A DNA stretch of 64,000 nucleotides from Pseudomonadota bacterium (lineage in GTDB: Bacteria; Pseudomonadota; Gammaproteobacteria; Burkholderiales; Ferrovaceae). Each line of letters begins with the position of its first letter. Position 1 is the first letter of the stretch. The position numbers were made by a program, and so were the translations under genes. This document shows, piece by piece, positions 42,130 through 50,194 of the stretch. The stretch covers positions 102,961 through 166,960 of the forward strand of contig JAJZFH010000049.1 of the NCBI GenBank assembly GCA_021805445.1, written 5' to 3'. The notes beneath the pieces were generated by a model. It searched no databases. It was not told the origin of the DNA and worked only from the letters and a program-made list of their open reading frames with translations.

Positions 42130-42413
42130 CGTGTCTCACCCCCGCTCAGCGGAGCCACCACCAGCAAATGTTTCTGGGCAGGGGTGGGCAACTGCATGCC
42201 GAGTTCATGCAAGGCATGCGCTTCGATGCGATGGCTGGCGGAGAGCGTGCCCTCCTCGATCTGCAACTGATCGCCCTCGGTTTGCAACTGCACCTGATGG
42301 TCCTTTTCCTGTTGCAAATCGATATACCGACGGCGAGTCTCCTGCTGGCTCTGGATCACGCCCAAAGCCAGACTCATGACCAACAGAAAGAGCAGTCCAT
42401 CCCGTCGTGTCAT
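42126..42413 (-). CDS. ftsL: Cell division protein FtsL
   Basis: A 95-residue bitopic protein: a short cytoplasmic start, one transmembrane segment (LLFLLVMSLALGVIQSQQ), then a periplasmic coiled coil rich in Gln and Glu. This is the FtsL layout, and the position between rsmH and ftsI is standard. FtsL joins FtsQ and FtsB to activate FtsWI. Overlaps of four bases on both sides indicate coupled translation. Sequence conservation in this family is low, so context carries weight. Confidence 0.92.
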   Translation of the reverse strand: MTRRDGLLFLLVMSLALGVIQSQQETRRRYIDLQQEKDHQVQLQTEGDQLQIEEGTLSASHRIEAHALHELGMQLPTPAQKHLLVVAPLSGGETR

Positions 42414-43354
42414 GCGCCCGTCCTTTCCGCGACGCGCAGAATGGCACTCCGGCTGCGTGGATTACGGGCCACTTCAACCCGACTGGCACGTTGGGCCCGT
42501 CCCACCAAACGCAACGGCGGTGCAGGCCGGTCGGATTCGCGCACGGCCATACCCCGAGGAATCTCTGGCGGGCGAGAGTGCCTCTGAAAATACTGTTTGA
42601 CCATCCGGTCTTCAAGCGAATGAAAACTGATGATGACCAGACGCCCCCCGCTCTTCAACACATGCATGGCCTGGGGAAGCACCGCCGCCAATTCATCCAG
42701 TTCGCGGTTGATATGCAGGCGAATTGCCTGAAATGTACGCGTCGCCGGGTCCTGCCCTACTTCCCGCGTGTGCACGGCCGTGGCCACGATCTGAGCCAGT
42801 TGGCGCGTAGTTTCGAGTGGTCGCTGGTCACGGGCCCGAATGATGGCGCGGGCCACCTGGCGGGCGAAACGCTCCTCGCCCAGCGTGTGAATGACCTCGG
42901 CCAGTTCTTTTTCACCCACCTGGTTGAGCCAGACAGCGGCCGTCATCCCTTCGCCCGGATCCATCCGCATATCGAGGGGACCTTCCTGACGGAAGCTGAA
43001 TCCGCGCTCGGCCTGATCCAGTTGGGGTGAAGATACCCCCAGATCCAGAAGTATTCCGTCCACCTCTGTGACCTCCAGGGAAAGAAGGACGTCTTCCAGT
43101 TGGGAGAATCGTGCCTGACGTAGAGTCATGCGGGAATCCTGCAGTGCTCGTCGGCCTGCGGCGATGGCCGCCGGGTCCCGATCCAGCGCCACGACTTGGC
43201 CGGTTGGAGCCATTTCCTGCAAAATGCGCTGACTGTGCCCGCCGCGTCCAAAGGTACCATCCACATAAATACCCCCCGGACGCAGGTTGAGCGCCTGCAC
43301 CGCTTCCTGGAGCAGGACACTGTGATGACTGTCTGAATTGAATGACTGGACCAT
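42410..43354 (-). CDS. rsmH: 16S rRNA (cytosine(1402)-N(4))-methyltransferase RsmH
   Basis: A 314-residue SAM methyltransferase (MraW) acting on C1402 of 16S rRNA. The start SHHSVLLQEAVQAL and the SAM loop VDGTFGRGGHSQRIL are family hallmarks, as are DGILLDLGVSSPQLDQAERGF and LVIISFHSLEDRMVK near the end. The ATG at 43354 is used; the open frame to 43453 runs into mraZ. It starts five bases after the mraZ stop. Confidence 0.98.
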   Translation of the reverse strand: MVQSFNSDSHHSVLLQEAVQALNLRPGGIYVDGTFGRGGHSQRILQEMAPTGQVVALDRDPAAIAAGRRALQDSRMTLRQARFSQLEDVLLSLEVTEVDGILLDLGVSSPQLDQAERGFSFRQEGPLDMRMDPGEGMTAAVWLNQVGEKELAEVIHTLGEERFARQVARAIIRARDQRPLETTRQLAQIVATAVHTREVGQDPATRTFQAIRLHINRELDELAAVLPQAMHVLKSGGRLVIISFHSLEDRMVKQYFQRHSRPPEIPRGMAVRESDRPAPPLRLVGRAQRASRVEVARNPRSRSAILRVAERTGA

Positions 43355-43359
43355 GAGAA

Positions 43360-43806
43360 TCAGAAAGAAAGGGATTCCAGGCCAACGGGCACCAAACCGG
43401 CCCCCAGACGCTCGATTTCGGCAAATTGTTCTTCCCAGGCAGTCGGCGCCCATAATTTGAAGTGACTGCCCTGTCCAAACATCATCACTTCCCGCTCGAT
43501 GCGTGAAAAACGACGCAAGGCCGGGGACACCAATACCCGTCCGGCACTGTCCATTTCCACATCATCGGCATGCCCCACCAATAACCCCTGAAGCAAAGTC
43601 GTTTGACGATCCAAACCAGAAGTTTTCATGATGGCGTCCCGAATGGGTTCCCAGGCGGGACGAGGATAGAGGAGAAGGCAACGATGAGGATGGGCAGTAA
43701 TCACCAGTTGCCCTTCCGATTGGGCACGAAGAATCTCGCGGTAGCGAGTGGGAATCGCCAGCCGTCCTTTGGAATCCAGGCTGATTTCTGATGGCCCTTG
43801 GAACAC
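43360..43806 (-). CDS. mraZ: Transcriptional regulator MraZ
   Basis: A 148-residue AbrB-fold DNA-binding protein and first gene of the dcw cluster; MraZ represses its own operon in E. coli. Two SpoVT/AbrB-like repeats are visible: VFQGPSEISLDSKGRLAIP at the start and DDVEMDSAGRVLVSPALR in the middle. The GTG at 43806 is chosen because VFQG aligns with the family start and a GGGGGGTG ribosome site precedes it. The likely promoter and TGGG binding repeats lie just upstream. Confidence 0.97.
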   Translation of the reverse strand: MFQGPSEISLDSKGRLAIPTRYREILRAQSEGQLVITAHPHRCLLLYPRPAWEPIRDAIMKTSGLDRQTTLLQGLLVGHADDVEMDSAGRVLVSPALRRFSRIEREVMMFGQGSHFKLWAPTAWEEQFAEIERLGAGLVPVGLESLSF

Positions 43807-43812
43807 ACACCC

Positions 43813-43845
43813 CCCAACCGGAAAAGTTCCCCCCACAAATTCCCA
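43813..43845 (-). promoter_or_regulatory. TGGG repeats, probable MraZ operator
   Basis: On the minus strand TGGG occurs at 43845-43842 and again exactly ten bases later at 43835-43832, with a third TGGG at 43816-43813, 19 bases further. Direct TGGG repeats at ten-base spacing upstream of mraZ are the known MraZ-binding pattern in E. coli. They lie just downstream of the predicted transcription start, a repressing position. Confidence 0.65.
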
Positions 43846-43864
43846 TTAATTCCTACTTTTCGCC

Positions 43865-43893
43865 ACTATAGGCTAAGCCATGATGCCGGTCAA
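43865..43893 (-). promoter_or_regulatory. Sigma-70 promoter of the mraZ/dcw operon
   Basis: TTGACC (43893-43888), a 17-base spacer and TATAGT (43870-43865) on the minus strand, one mismatch from consensus in each hexamer or nearly so. Predicted start is near 43857, about 50 bases before the mraZ GTG. It would drive the whole cluster to lpxC. Confidence 0.75.
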
Positions 43894-43954
43894 GGGAGAA
43901 ATCTCTCAAAAAACCGAAGGATGGGAACCATTTTTTACAGGGCAGACTCTGAAC

Positions 43955-43984
43955 TTGCAAATAGGAAGCATTCTCGTTTAAAAT
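43955..43984 (+). promoter_or_regulatory. Candidate feoAB promoter
   Basis: TTGCAA (43955-43960), 18-base spacer, TAAAAT (43979-43984). The start would fall close to 43991, leaving a very short leader that begins at the ribosome site, so a second upstream promoter (TTTACA at 43934) is also possible. Confidence 0.45.
43957..43975 (+). promoter_or_regulatory. Fur-box-like site overlapping the feo promoter
   Basis: The reverse complement GAGAATGCTTCCTATTTGC matches 11 of 19 positions of the Fur consensus and lies between the candidate -35 and -10. Iron-responsive repression of feoAB by Fur is well known in proteobacteria. The match is moderate. Confidence 0.4.
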
Positions 43985-44001
43985 CTCTCCAGAGGGGGCT
44001 T

Positions 44002-44283
44002 GTGCATTTCATGAAGAATAGAATCTTTCGCGTCACCCATATGGCTCCAGGAGAATCCGGCACCATCACCCAGGTCAGCCTGGACGAAGGAGCAGACGTC
44101 CGTCTGGGCGAGGATGGCGTGCGCCGCCTCGTGGAACTGGGCTTCATCCCTGGAGAGCATCTGCGTGTGATCCGACGCGGTTTCCCCAGCGGCGATCCCA
44201 TTGCCGTACGGGTGGGAAATTCCACTTTCGCCTTGCGCAGAACCGAAGCGGCAGCAATCAAAGTCATCCGGGACGACGCATGA
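44002..44283 (+). CDS. feoA: Ferrous iron transport protein FeoA
   Basis: A 93-residue SH3-like cytoplasmic protein that works with FeoB in ferrous iron uptake. The core GESGTITQVSLDE, RRLVELGFIPGEHLRVIRRG and PIAVRVGNSTFALRRTEA match FeoA. The GTG at 44002 is chosen because AGAGG ends six bases before it; the in-frame ATG at 44011 would be too far from that site. Its stop overlaps the feoB start (ATGA). The divergent mraZ promoter lies about 110 bases upstream. Confidence 0.93.
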   Translation: MHFMKNRIFRVTHMAPGESGTITQVSLDEGADVRLGEDGVRRLVELGFIPGEHLRVIRRGFPSGDPIAVRVGNSTFALRRTEAAAIKVIRDDA

Positions 44284-46145
44284 GTCATTCCACGGTTGCC
44301 GCACTGGTCGGAGCCCCTAATTGCGGGAAAACCGCCCTGTTCAACCGGCTCACGGGAAGCCATCAAAAAGTGGCCAACTACGCAGGCGTCACCGTGGAGC
44401 GCAAGGAAGGGTTTCTCACTTCACCTCGAGGCAAACGAATTCAAATCGTGGACTTGCCAGGCACTTATAGCCTGACCCCCACTTCTCTCGATGAATCCAT
44501 CACACGCCGGGCCGTCCTGGGCCAATTAGCGGAGGAAACCCCGCCGGAATTACTGGTCTGCGTGGTGGATGCCACCAACCTGCGCCTGCACCTGCGCCTG
44601 GTGCTGGAACTGAAACGCCTGGGCCGCCCTCTGGTTCTGGCCCTCAACATGATGGATCTGGCGCGCAGCCATGGCATTCTCATCGATGTTCCCGCCTTGT
44701 CCCGCGAACTCGATCTGCCCGTGGTGGAAACCGTCGCAGTGGACAGTGGAGGCGCAGCGAATCTGGTGGCTTTCATCGACCAAAACACGCCTTTCGCCGT
44801 CCCTGCCAGATCCATTGCCTGGAAAGATCCGAACCCTCAGGAACTACAGTCCCTTCAGTTGCGCGTACGCACCATTCTGGCAGCGACCTGTGATGAATCG
44901 AAGCGCGATGACCACTGGAACGAGCGTATCGATCGGGTGATCATGCACCCCTTGTGGGGAATGCTCATTCTCGCCCTGGTCCTGTTCCTGACTTTTCAGG
45001 CGGTTTTCACCTGGGCCACCATTCCCATGGACCTGATCAAGGGAATGGTCGGGATGGCCGTGAACTGGGTGCACCAAATCTTGCCTGCGGGCCTGTTGCG
45101 CAGCCTTCTGGCCGATGGAGTCCTGAATGGTGCCGGCAGCGTATTGATGTTCCTGCCCCAAATCCTGATCCTGTTCGCCTTCATCCTGGCTTTGGAGGAC
45201 TCGGGCTACCTGCCTCGGGCTGCTTTTCTGCTGGACCGCGTCATGGGGACTGTCGGTTTGTCCGGACGTTCCTTCATCCCGCTTCTGTCAAGTTTTGCCT
45301 GTGCCATTCCCGGCATCATGGCCACGCGCACCATTCAAAATCCAAAGGATCGCCTGACCACCATCCTGATTGCGCCCCTGATGACGTGTTCGGCCCGTCT
45401 TCCCGTCTACGCCCTGTTGATTTCAGCATTCATTCCCAACCGTCCGGTGCTGGGCCTGTTCAACCTGCAAGGCGTGGTTCTGTTCCTTCTTTACTGCGCC
45501 GGAATCCTTTCGGCCATGGGCATTGCCCTGATCATGAAACAACGTACCCGTCATCGTTACCAGGCCTTGATGATGGAGCTCCCTGCCTACCGCTTGCCCA
45601 ACCTGCGCAATCTGGTCATGGGCCTGGTAGAACGGGGGGCTCTGTTCGTCACGCGCACGGGCACCATCATCCTGCCCATCACCGTCGTCATCTGGTTTTT
45701 AAGTGCTTTCCCTCCCCCTCCCGAGGGTCTGGTCGGCCCCGCCATCCGCCACAGTTTTGCAGGCATGATCGGCCAGGTCCTCGGGGTTTTTTTTGCGCCC
45801 ATCGGATTCAACTGGCAAATCTGTATTGCGCTGATTCCAGGAATGGTCGCCCGGGAAGTGGCGGTAGGGGCATTGGGTACGGTTTATTCCCTGTCGGGGG
45901 AAGGGGGCAACAGCGTCAGCGATGCGCTCGCCCCCGTGCTCGCTCATTCCTGGAGTTTGCCGACGGCCCTGGCCTTGCTGGCCTGGTACGTCTATGCCCC
46001 CCAATGCGTCGCCACCTTGAGTGCGGTACGGCGTGAAACCGGCTCCTGGCGAATCCCCTCTCTCATGCTCGCCTACCTCTTCGGACTGGCTTACGGAGGG
46101 GCGTTCATTACCTATCATGTCGCATTGGCGTTCACAGGAGAATAA
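44280..46145 (+). CDS. feoB: Ferrous iron transporter FeoB
   Basis: A 621-residue inner-membrane ferrous iron permease with an N-terminal G domain. G motifs are GAPNCGKTALFN (G1), a conserved Thr in GVTVERKEG (G2), VDLPGTYSL (G3) and LNMMD (G4). The membrane part has Gate motifs such as LPRAAFLLDRVMG and FIPLLSSFACAIPGIMATRT with the conserved Cys, and MVAREVAVGALGTVYS near the end. It is shorter than the 773-residue E. coli protein, mainly in the C-terminal part. It is coupled to feoA, and a small Cys-rich gene follows. Confidence 0.98.
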   Translation: MSHSTVAALVGAPNCGKTALFNRLTGSHQKVANYAGVTVERKEGFLTSPRGKRIQIVDLPGTYSLTPTSLDESITRRAVLGQLAEETPPELLVCVVDATNLRLHLRLVLELKRLGRPLVLALNMMDLARSHGILIDVPALSRELDLPVVETVAVDSGGAANLVAFIDQNTPFAVPARSIAWKDPNPQELQSLQLRVRTILAATCDESKRDDHWNERIDRVIMHPLWGMLILALVLFLTFQAVFTWATIPMDLIKGMVGMAVNWVHQILPAGLLRSLLADGVLNGAGSVLMFLPQILILFAFILALEDSGYLPRAAFLLDRVMGTVGLSGRSFIPLLSSFACAIPGIMATRTIQNPKDRLTTILIAPLMTCSARLPVYALLISAFIPNRPVLGLFNLQGVVLFLLYCAGILSAMGIALIMKQRTRHRYQALMMELPAYRLPNLRNLVMGLVERGALFVTRTGTIILPITVVIWFLSAFPPPPEGLVGPAIRHSFAGMIGQVLGVFFAPIGFNWQICIALIPGMVAREVAVGALGTVYSLSGEGGNSVSDALAPVLAHSWSLPTALALLAWYVYAPQCVATLSAVRRETGSWRIPSLMLAYLFGLAYGGAFITYHVALAFTGE

Positions 46146-46147
46146 CC

Positions 46148-46282
46148 ATGTGGGATACCCTGATCACCCTGGCCATCGTGGCGGCCGCCCTCGTTTACTC
46201 GGTACGTCGTGTTTTTTTCAGCTCTCATTGCGCAGGCAAGGACTGCAAAAAGTGCAGTTCCCCCACGAAATCCGATCACTGA
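46148..46282 (+). CDS. Small FeoB-associated Cys-rich membrane protein
   Basis: A 44-residue protein starting two bases after feoB: MWDTLITLAIVAAALVYSVR, one transmembrane segment, then a tail with the cysteine pattern CAGKDCKKC. AGGAGA overlapping the feoB end provides a ribosome site. This matches the layout of FeoB-associated Cys-rich membrane proteins, which occupy the FeoC position in some feo operons; their function is unknown but metal binding by the cysteines is plausible. Confidence 0.75.
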   Translation: MWDTLITLAIVAAALVYSVRRVFFSSHCAGKDCKKCSSPTKSDH

Positions 46283-46300
46283 ACCCAAAGTAAAGAAGGT

Positions 46301-46654
46301 GGGAAAGTCGATCTGTAAGCCGGGTTCTGTCGAGGACAGTCATTCCTCTAGGCCGTCAGTTACCTGACGGCTCCAGCAACCTACCCGGAAGCGGCGCGAG
46401 CCACGCCAATGCTTCCCTATTTGGTCTTGCTCCGGATGGGGTTTAACTTGCCGTCAGCGTTGCCGCCTCCGCGGTGCGCTCTTACCGCACCTTTTCACCC
46501 TTGCCGTCATCCTTGCGGATGCTTGGGCGGTTTAAGTCTCTGTATCACTTTCCATGGCCTCGCGACCTCCGGCCGTTAGCCGGCATCCTGCTCTGTGGAG
46601 CCCGGACTTTCCTCCCCGGGACGAATCCCGCGGCGACTGTCCAATCAACTTCCC
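46301..46654 (-). ncRNA. rnpB: RNase P RNA (class A)
   Basis: On the minus strand the 5' end reads GAAGTTGATTGGACAGTCGC, then GGAGGAAAGTCCGGGCTCC with the conserved CR-I core; the 3' part contains the universal AGAACCCGGCTTACAGATCG, whose end pairs with the 5' GAAGTTGATT. The GGTAA-type and CCGGCTAACGGCCGG stem elements are also visible. RNase P RNA cleaves the 5' leader of precursor tRNAs. Exact ends are approximate to a few bases. Its first bases overlap the pyrC stop region. Confidence 0.95.
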
Positions 46655-47709
46655 CGCCCCATTCTACCAGAGGGAAGCACCTGCCAGCCCAGAATTTCTC
46701 CCGCCCCCAGAGGAACCAGGGTTTGGTCTTCAAAGCCTTGGGTAAGAGGCACCGTCCAAGGTTGGCGAATCAGGGTCACCGATTCGGAATTACGGGGGAC
46801 ACGGTAGAAATCGGCCCCGAAATGACTGGCAAACCCTTCCAGTTTGTCCAATGCCCCCAAGGCATCGAATACGTGCGCATAAAACGGCAATGCCACCGGT
46901 GCACTGTAGATACCGGCACAACCGCAGGCGGTTTCCTTGCTCTGCCGTTCATGGGGCGCGCTGTCGGTACCCAGAAAGAAACGGGGGTGCCCCTGGGCCA
47001 CGATGGCGCACAACGCCTGCCGGTGCTCTTCCCTCTTGAGCACCGGCAGGCAGTAGTAATGGGGTCGAATTCCGCCTTGAAACAGCGCGTTTCGGTTATA
47101 GAGCAAATGCTGGGGGGTCACCGTTGCCGCCACCCCGGCACCGGCTTGCCGAACGAAATCCACGGCGGCACGCGTGGTGATGTGTTCAAACACCACGCGC
47201 AAATCTGGATGACGGTCCAGCAAGGGGATCAACTCTCGCTCGATGAATACGGCCTCACGGTCAAAAACATCCACGCCAGGATCGGTCACTTCCCCATGGA
47301 CCTGCAGAGGCATCCCCGTCTCCGCCAAAGCCTTCAACACCCCATCACACCGCTTCAGGTCGCGCACCCCCGCATCCGAATGCGTCGTGGCTCCTTGCGG
47401 ATAGTACTTGAAGCCCACCACGAACCCACTGGCCCGCGCAGCTTCCACTTCATCCGGTGCCGTCGATTCCGTCAGATACAGGGAGAGCAGAGGGGTACAC
47501 CCTGCATCCTCCGGCAAAGCCGCCAGAATGCGCTCCCGATAAGCGTACGCCCGTACCACCGTAGTCACCGGGGGGTTGAGGTTGGGCATGGCCATGATGC
47601 GTCCAAATACCCGTGCCGAAGGCGGGACTACCGCGCGCAACATCGCTCCCTCGCGCAGATGCAGATGCCAATCATCCGGCCGGGTCAAAGTCAACGTTTC
47701 CCTCTTCAT
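46645..47709 (-). CDS. pyrC: Dihydroorotase PyrC (type II)
   Basis: A 354-residue zinc amidohydrolase that cyclises carbamoyl aspartate in pyrimidine synthesis. The metal motif [10 protein letters not shown] carries the HxH pair, the carboxylated lysine is in [13 protein letters not shown], and further ligands are in MPLQVHGEV and [15 protein letters not shown] holds the catalytic Asp. The ATG at 47709 overlaps the glmS stop by four bases; the frame open to 47769 is not used. Its 3' end overlaps the 5' end of rnpB. Confidence 0.97.
   Translation of the reverse strand: MKRETLTLTRPDDWHLHLREGAMLRAVVPPSARVFGRIMAMPNLNPPVTTVVRAYAYRERILAALPEDAGCTPLLSLYLTESTAPDEVEAARASGFVVGFKYYPQGATTHSDAGVRDLKRCDGVLKALAETGMPLQVHGEVTDPGVDVFDREAVFIERELIPLLDRHPDLRVVFEHITTRAAVDFVRQAGAGVAATVTPQHLLYNRNALFQGGIRPHYYCLPVLKREEHRQALCAIVAQGHPRFFLGTDSAPHERQSKETACGCAGIYSAPVALPFYAHVFDALGALDKLEGFASHFGADFYRVPRNSESVTLIRQPWTVPLTQGFEDQTLVPLGAGEILGWQVLPSGRMGRGS
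46661..46669 (-). promoter_or_regulatory. rnpB promoter: extended -10 with GC-rich discriminator
   Basis: TGGTAGAAT on the minus strand (46669-46661) is followed by GGGGCGGGG before the predicted RNA start near 46654. A GC-rich discriminator is typical of stringently controlled stable-RNA promoters. The element lies inside the last codons of pyrC. Confidence 0.6.
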
Positions 47710-49535
47710 TCCACCGTCACGCTCTTGGCCAAATTGCGGGGTTTGTCCACATCGGCTCCCCGCAGGCACGCGGTATGGTAGGCCAGCAGTTGCAGAGGCA
47801 CCACGTGGACCACCGGACTCAGGATACCTTCATGGTCCGGAAGCCGAATCACATGAATCCCCTCGGAAGGGGAAAAATGGCTGTCATTGTCTGCCAACAC
47901 GTACAATTCCCCCCCCCGAGCGCGCACCTCCTGCAGATTGGATTTGAGTTTCTCGAGCAGATCGTCGTTGGGGGCCACGGCCACCACCGGCATGTCTCCA
48001 TCCACCAAGGCCAGCGGTCCATGCTTGAGTTCTCCAGCCGCATAGGCTTCGGCATGGATGTAGGAAATTTCCTTGAGTTTGAGCGATCCCTCCAGAGCGA
48101 TGGGGTAATGGGCCCCACGGCCCAGGAAGAGGGCATGCTGTTTGTGACAGAAACGTTCGGCCCAGAGCCGCAACTGGGGTTCCAGATTCAACACGTGCTG
48201 CACCTTGTTGGGCAGACGTCGCAGGGCATCGAGATACGCCGCCTCTGCCGCTTCGGTCAAACCCTGACGCGCCTTGGCCAGCGTCACCGCCAAGGCAAAC
48301 AGGGCCACCAGTTGGGTGGTGAAGGCCTTGGTGGAGGCCACCCCGATTTCCATCCCGGCACGGGTCAGGAAAGAAAACGTGGATTGGCGCACCAATGCAC
48401 TTTCCGGCACGTTGCAAATGGCCAGGGAATGATGCATTCCTAGGGATTGGGCATGTTTCAGGGCGGCCAGGGTATCCGCCGTTTCTCCCGACTGGGAAAT
48501 GGTCATCACCAAGGTTGCCGAATCGGGCACTGAAGTCCGATAGCGATATTCGCTGGCGATTTCCGCACGACAGGGGATACGCGCAATGGCCTCCACCCAG
48601 TAACAGGCCACCAGAGCCGCATGATAACTGGTGCCGCAGGCCAATATCAGGACATTCCGCACCCCGGAAAAACATTCCCGAGCGCCTGCACCAAACAAGT
48701 CGGGGGTGAAACCCTGGTCCAGAATCGGCTCCACCGTATCCGTCAGGGCGCGGGGTTGTTCCGCAATCTCCTTTTGCATATAGTGGTCGTAAAGACCGAG
48801 TTCTGCGGTTTCTGGTGAAAGTTGACTGATGCGTTCCTGGCGATTCAGTGACTCTCCCTGCAGAGTCATCACGCAATAACCGGCGGGAGTGATTTCCACC
48901 ACGTCCCCGTCCTCCAGATAAAGCATGCGCCGGGTATGGGCGATCAAAGCCGCCGCATCGGACGCAAGAAAGGTCTCCCCCTCGCCGAGTCCCAACAGGA
49001 GAGGACTTCCCTTGCGCGCCGCCAGTAGCAGATCAGGATGCGTCCGGGAAATCAGGGCAATGGCATAAGCGCCTTCCAATTGCCCGAGGGCAGCACGGAA
49101 AGCCTGACCAAGATCGGACTGTTGGCGCGCATGAAAATGCACCAGATGCGCAATCACTTCCGTATCGGTCTCGGATTCAAAAACATAATCCTGCGCTTGC
49201 AGAAACTGGCGCAGAAATTCGTGGTTTTCTATGATGCCGTTATGCACGACCACCATCCCGTCACAACTTTGGTGGGGATGGGCATTCCGGATACTGGGAA
49301 CGCCATGGGTGGCCCAGCGGGTATGTGCAATGCCCAGTCGACCGGCCAGTCCCGTCGCCGCCACTTCCCGCGCCAACTCGCTGACCCGGCCCGTACTGCG
49401 CACGCGCTTCAATTGGCCCGAATCCAGCACCGCCACGCCCGCCGAATCATAACCCCGGTATTCCAGGCGCTTGAGGCCCTCGATCAATATCGGCACGATG
49501 TCCCGGCGTGCCAATGCTCCCACGATGCCACACAT
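47706..49535 (-). CDS. glmS: Glutamine--fructose-6-phosphate aminotransferase GlmS
   Basis: A 609-residue enzyme that makes glucosamine-6-phosphate, feeding peptidoglycan and lipid A. The N-terminal glutaminase begins [12 protein letters not shown] with Cys2 as nucleophile; two SIS domains follow ([16 protein letters not shown] and [20 protein letters not shown]), and the protein ends [12 protein letters not shown] as usual. No ribozyme-like leader is seen; the leader is only about 25 bases. GGGAGAGG gives a ribosome site. pyrC is coupled downstream. Confidence 0.99.
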   Translation of the reverse strand: MCGIVGALARRDIVPILIEGLKRLEYRGYDSAGVAVLDSGQLKRVRSTGRVSELAREVAATGLAGRLGIAHTRWATHGVPSIRNAHPHQSCDGMVVVHNGIIENHEFLRQFLQAQDYVFESETDTEVIAHLVHFHARQQSDLGQAFRAALGQLEGAYAIALISRTHPDLLLAARKGSPLLLGLGEGETFLASDAAALIAHTRRMLYLEDGDVVEITPAGYCVMTLQGESLNRQERISQLSPETAELGLYDHYMQKEIAEQPRALTDTVEPILDQGFTPDLFGAGARECFSGVRNVLILACGTSYHAALVACYWVEAIARIPCRAEIASEYRYRTSVPDSATLVMTISQSGETADTLAALKHAQSLGMHHSLAICNVPESALVRQSTFSFLTRAGMEIGVASTKAFTTQLVALFALAVTLAKARQGLTEAAEAAYLDALRRLPNKVQHVLNLEPQLRLWAERFCHKQHALFLGRGAHYPIALEGSLKLKEISYIHAEAYAAGELKHGPLALVDGDMPVVAVAPNDDLLEKLKSNLQEVRARGGELYVLADNDSHFSPSEGIHVIRLPDHEGILSPVVHVVPLQLLAYHTACLRGADVDKPRNLAKSVTVE

Positions 49536-49566
49536 GATCCCTCTCCCGTTTTAACGAATCCAGGGC

Positions 49567-49595
49567 ATTATGGGTGCAGCGCGCCGCGCTGGCAA
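49567..49595 (-). promoter_or_regulatory. glmS promoter with a palindromic spacer
   Basis: TTGCCA (49595-49590), 17-base spacer, CATAAT (49572-49567) on the minus strand, each one mismatch from consensus. The spacer is almost filled by AGCGCGCCGCGCT (49578-49590), a perfect 6-1-6 palindrome. Start is predicted near 49560. The palindrome may be an operator or simply a stable hairpin. Confidence 0.55.
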
Positions 49596-49608
49596 CCACC
49601 TCCCGAAA

Positions 49609-50193
49609 TCAGGCGGTGATATCAGAACTCAGCGACTGACGCACGGATTCCTCCAGGACAAAATGAATCACCGGATATTCCGGGTGATTCACGCCCGCCG
49701 TCAACGCGGCCCCACTGCGAACCGCGCTCCGCTGGGAAGGAGAAAGGGTATAACGCAGAAAATGAACCGCCGAAGTTTTTTCCGCGTTTTCCCGCTCCAT
49801 GTCTTCATCCGCCACAGGGAATACCGGTTCAAACCCCTCCACTTGCAGCCACAGGGCGCGTTCGATCCCTTTGAGGCGTACCAACATGCGCTGTCGTACA
49901 GGAACTTCGGCATATTCGATCAGGAGGGTAGCCTTCCAGTTATCTCCATCGGGAATCAGGGAAACGTAGGACGCCAGTTCCTCCTGGATGGCCTCGGGTT
50001 CGAAAATCTTTTCGATGCGCAACATTTCCTGTATCTGATACTGAACCGTCAGACGATCTTCAAACAACAGGGTCAAATGTTTCCCCACATGAACGGTCCG
50101 CTGTTTCTTGTGCGCCATGACCCGCGCCCGAAACTCCGGACGTTGTCGGGCGTAGGCTTCCAGCGACCATAAATCGGCAAGGGTCAAGGACAT
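49609..50193 (-). CDS. DUF3501 family protein
   Basis: A 194-residue soluble protein starting MSLTLADLWSLEAYARQRPEF, with a conserved segment RTVHVGKHLTLLFEDRLTVQYQIQEMLRIEKI (key parts only) and SGAALTAGVNHPEY near the end, matching DUF3501. No catalytic motif is evident and the function is unknown. It recurs beside rubrerythrin and a GlpC-like Fe-S protein in proteobacteria, as here, which suggests a role in peroxide or redox stress. GGAGGA provides its ribosome site, overlapping the end of the upstream gene. Confidence 0.85.
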   Translation of the reverse strand: MSLTLADLWSLEAYARQRPEFRARVMAHKKQRTVHVGKHLTLLFEDRLTVQYQIQEMLRIEKIFEPEAIQEELASYVSLIPDGDNWKATLLIEYAEVPVRQRMLVRLKGIERALWLQVEGFEPVFPVADEDMERENAEKTSAVHFLRYTLSPSQRSAVRSGAALTAGVNHPEYPVIHFVLEESVRQSLSSDITA

Positions 50194-50194
50194 G

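Noticed and set aside
46474..47781. Plus-strand open frame crossing rnpB and pyrC
   Set aside because: It runs across the RNase P RNA and antisense to pyrC, so it cannot be a real gene.
49536..49608. glmS ribozyme or riboswitch upstream of glmS
   Set aside because: The leader is only about 25 bases after the predicted start, far too short for a glmS ribozyme, and no conserved core is visible.
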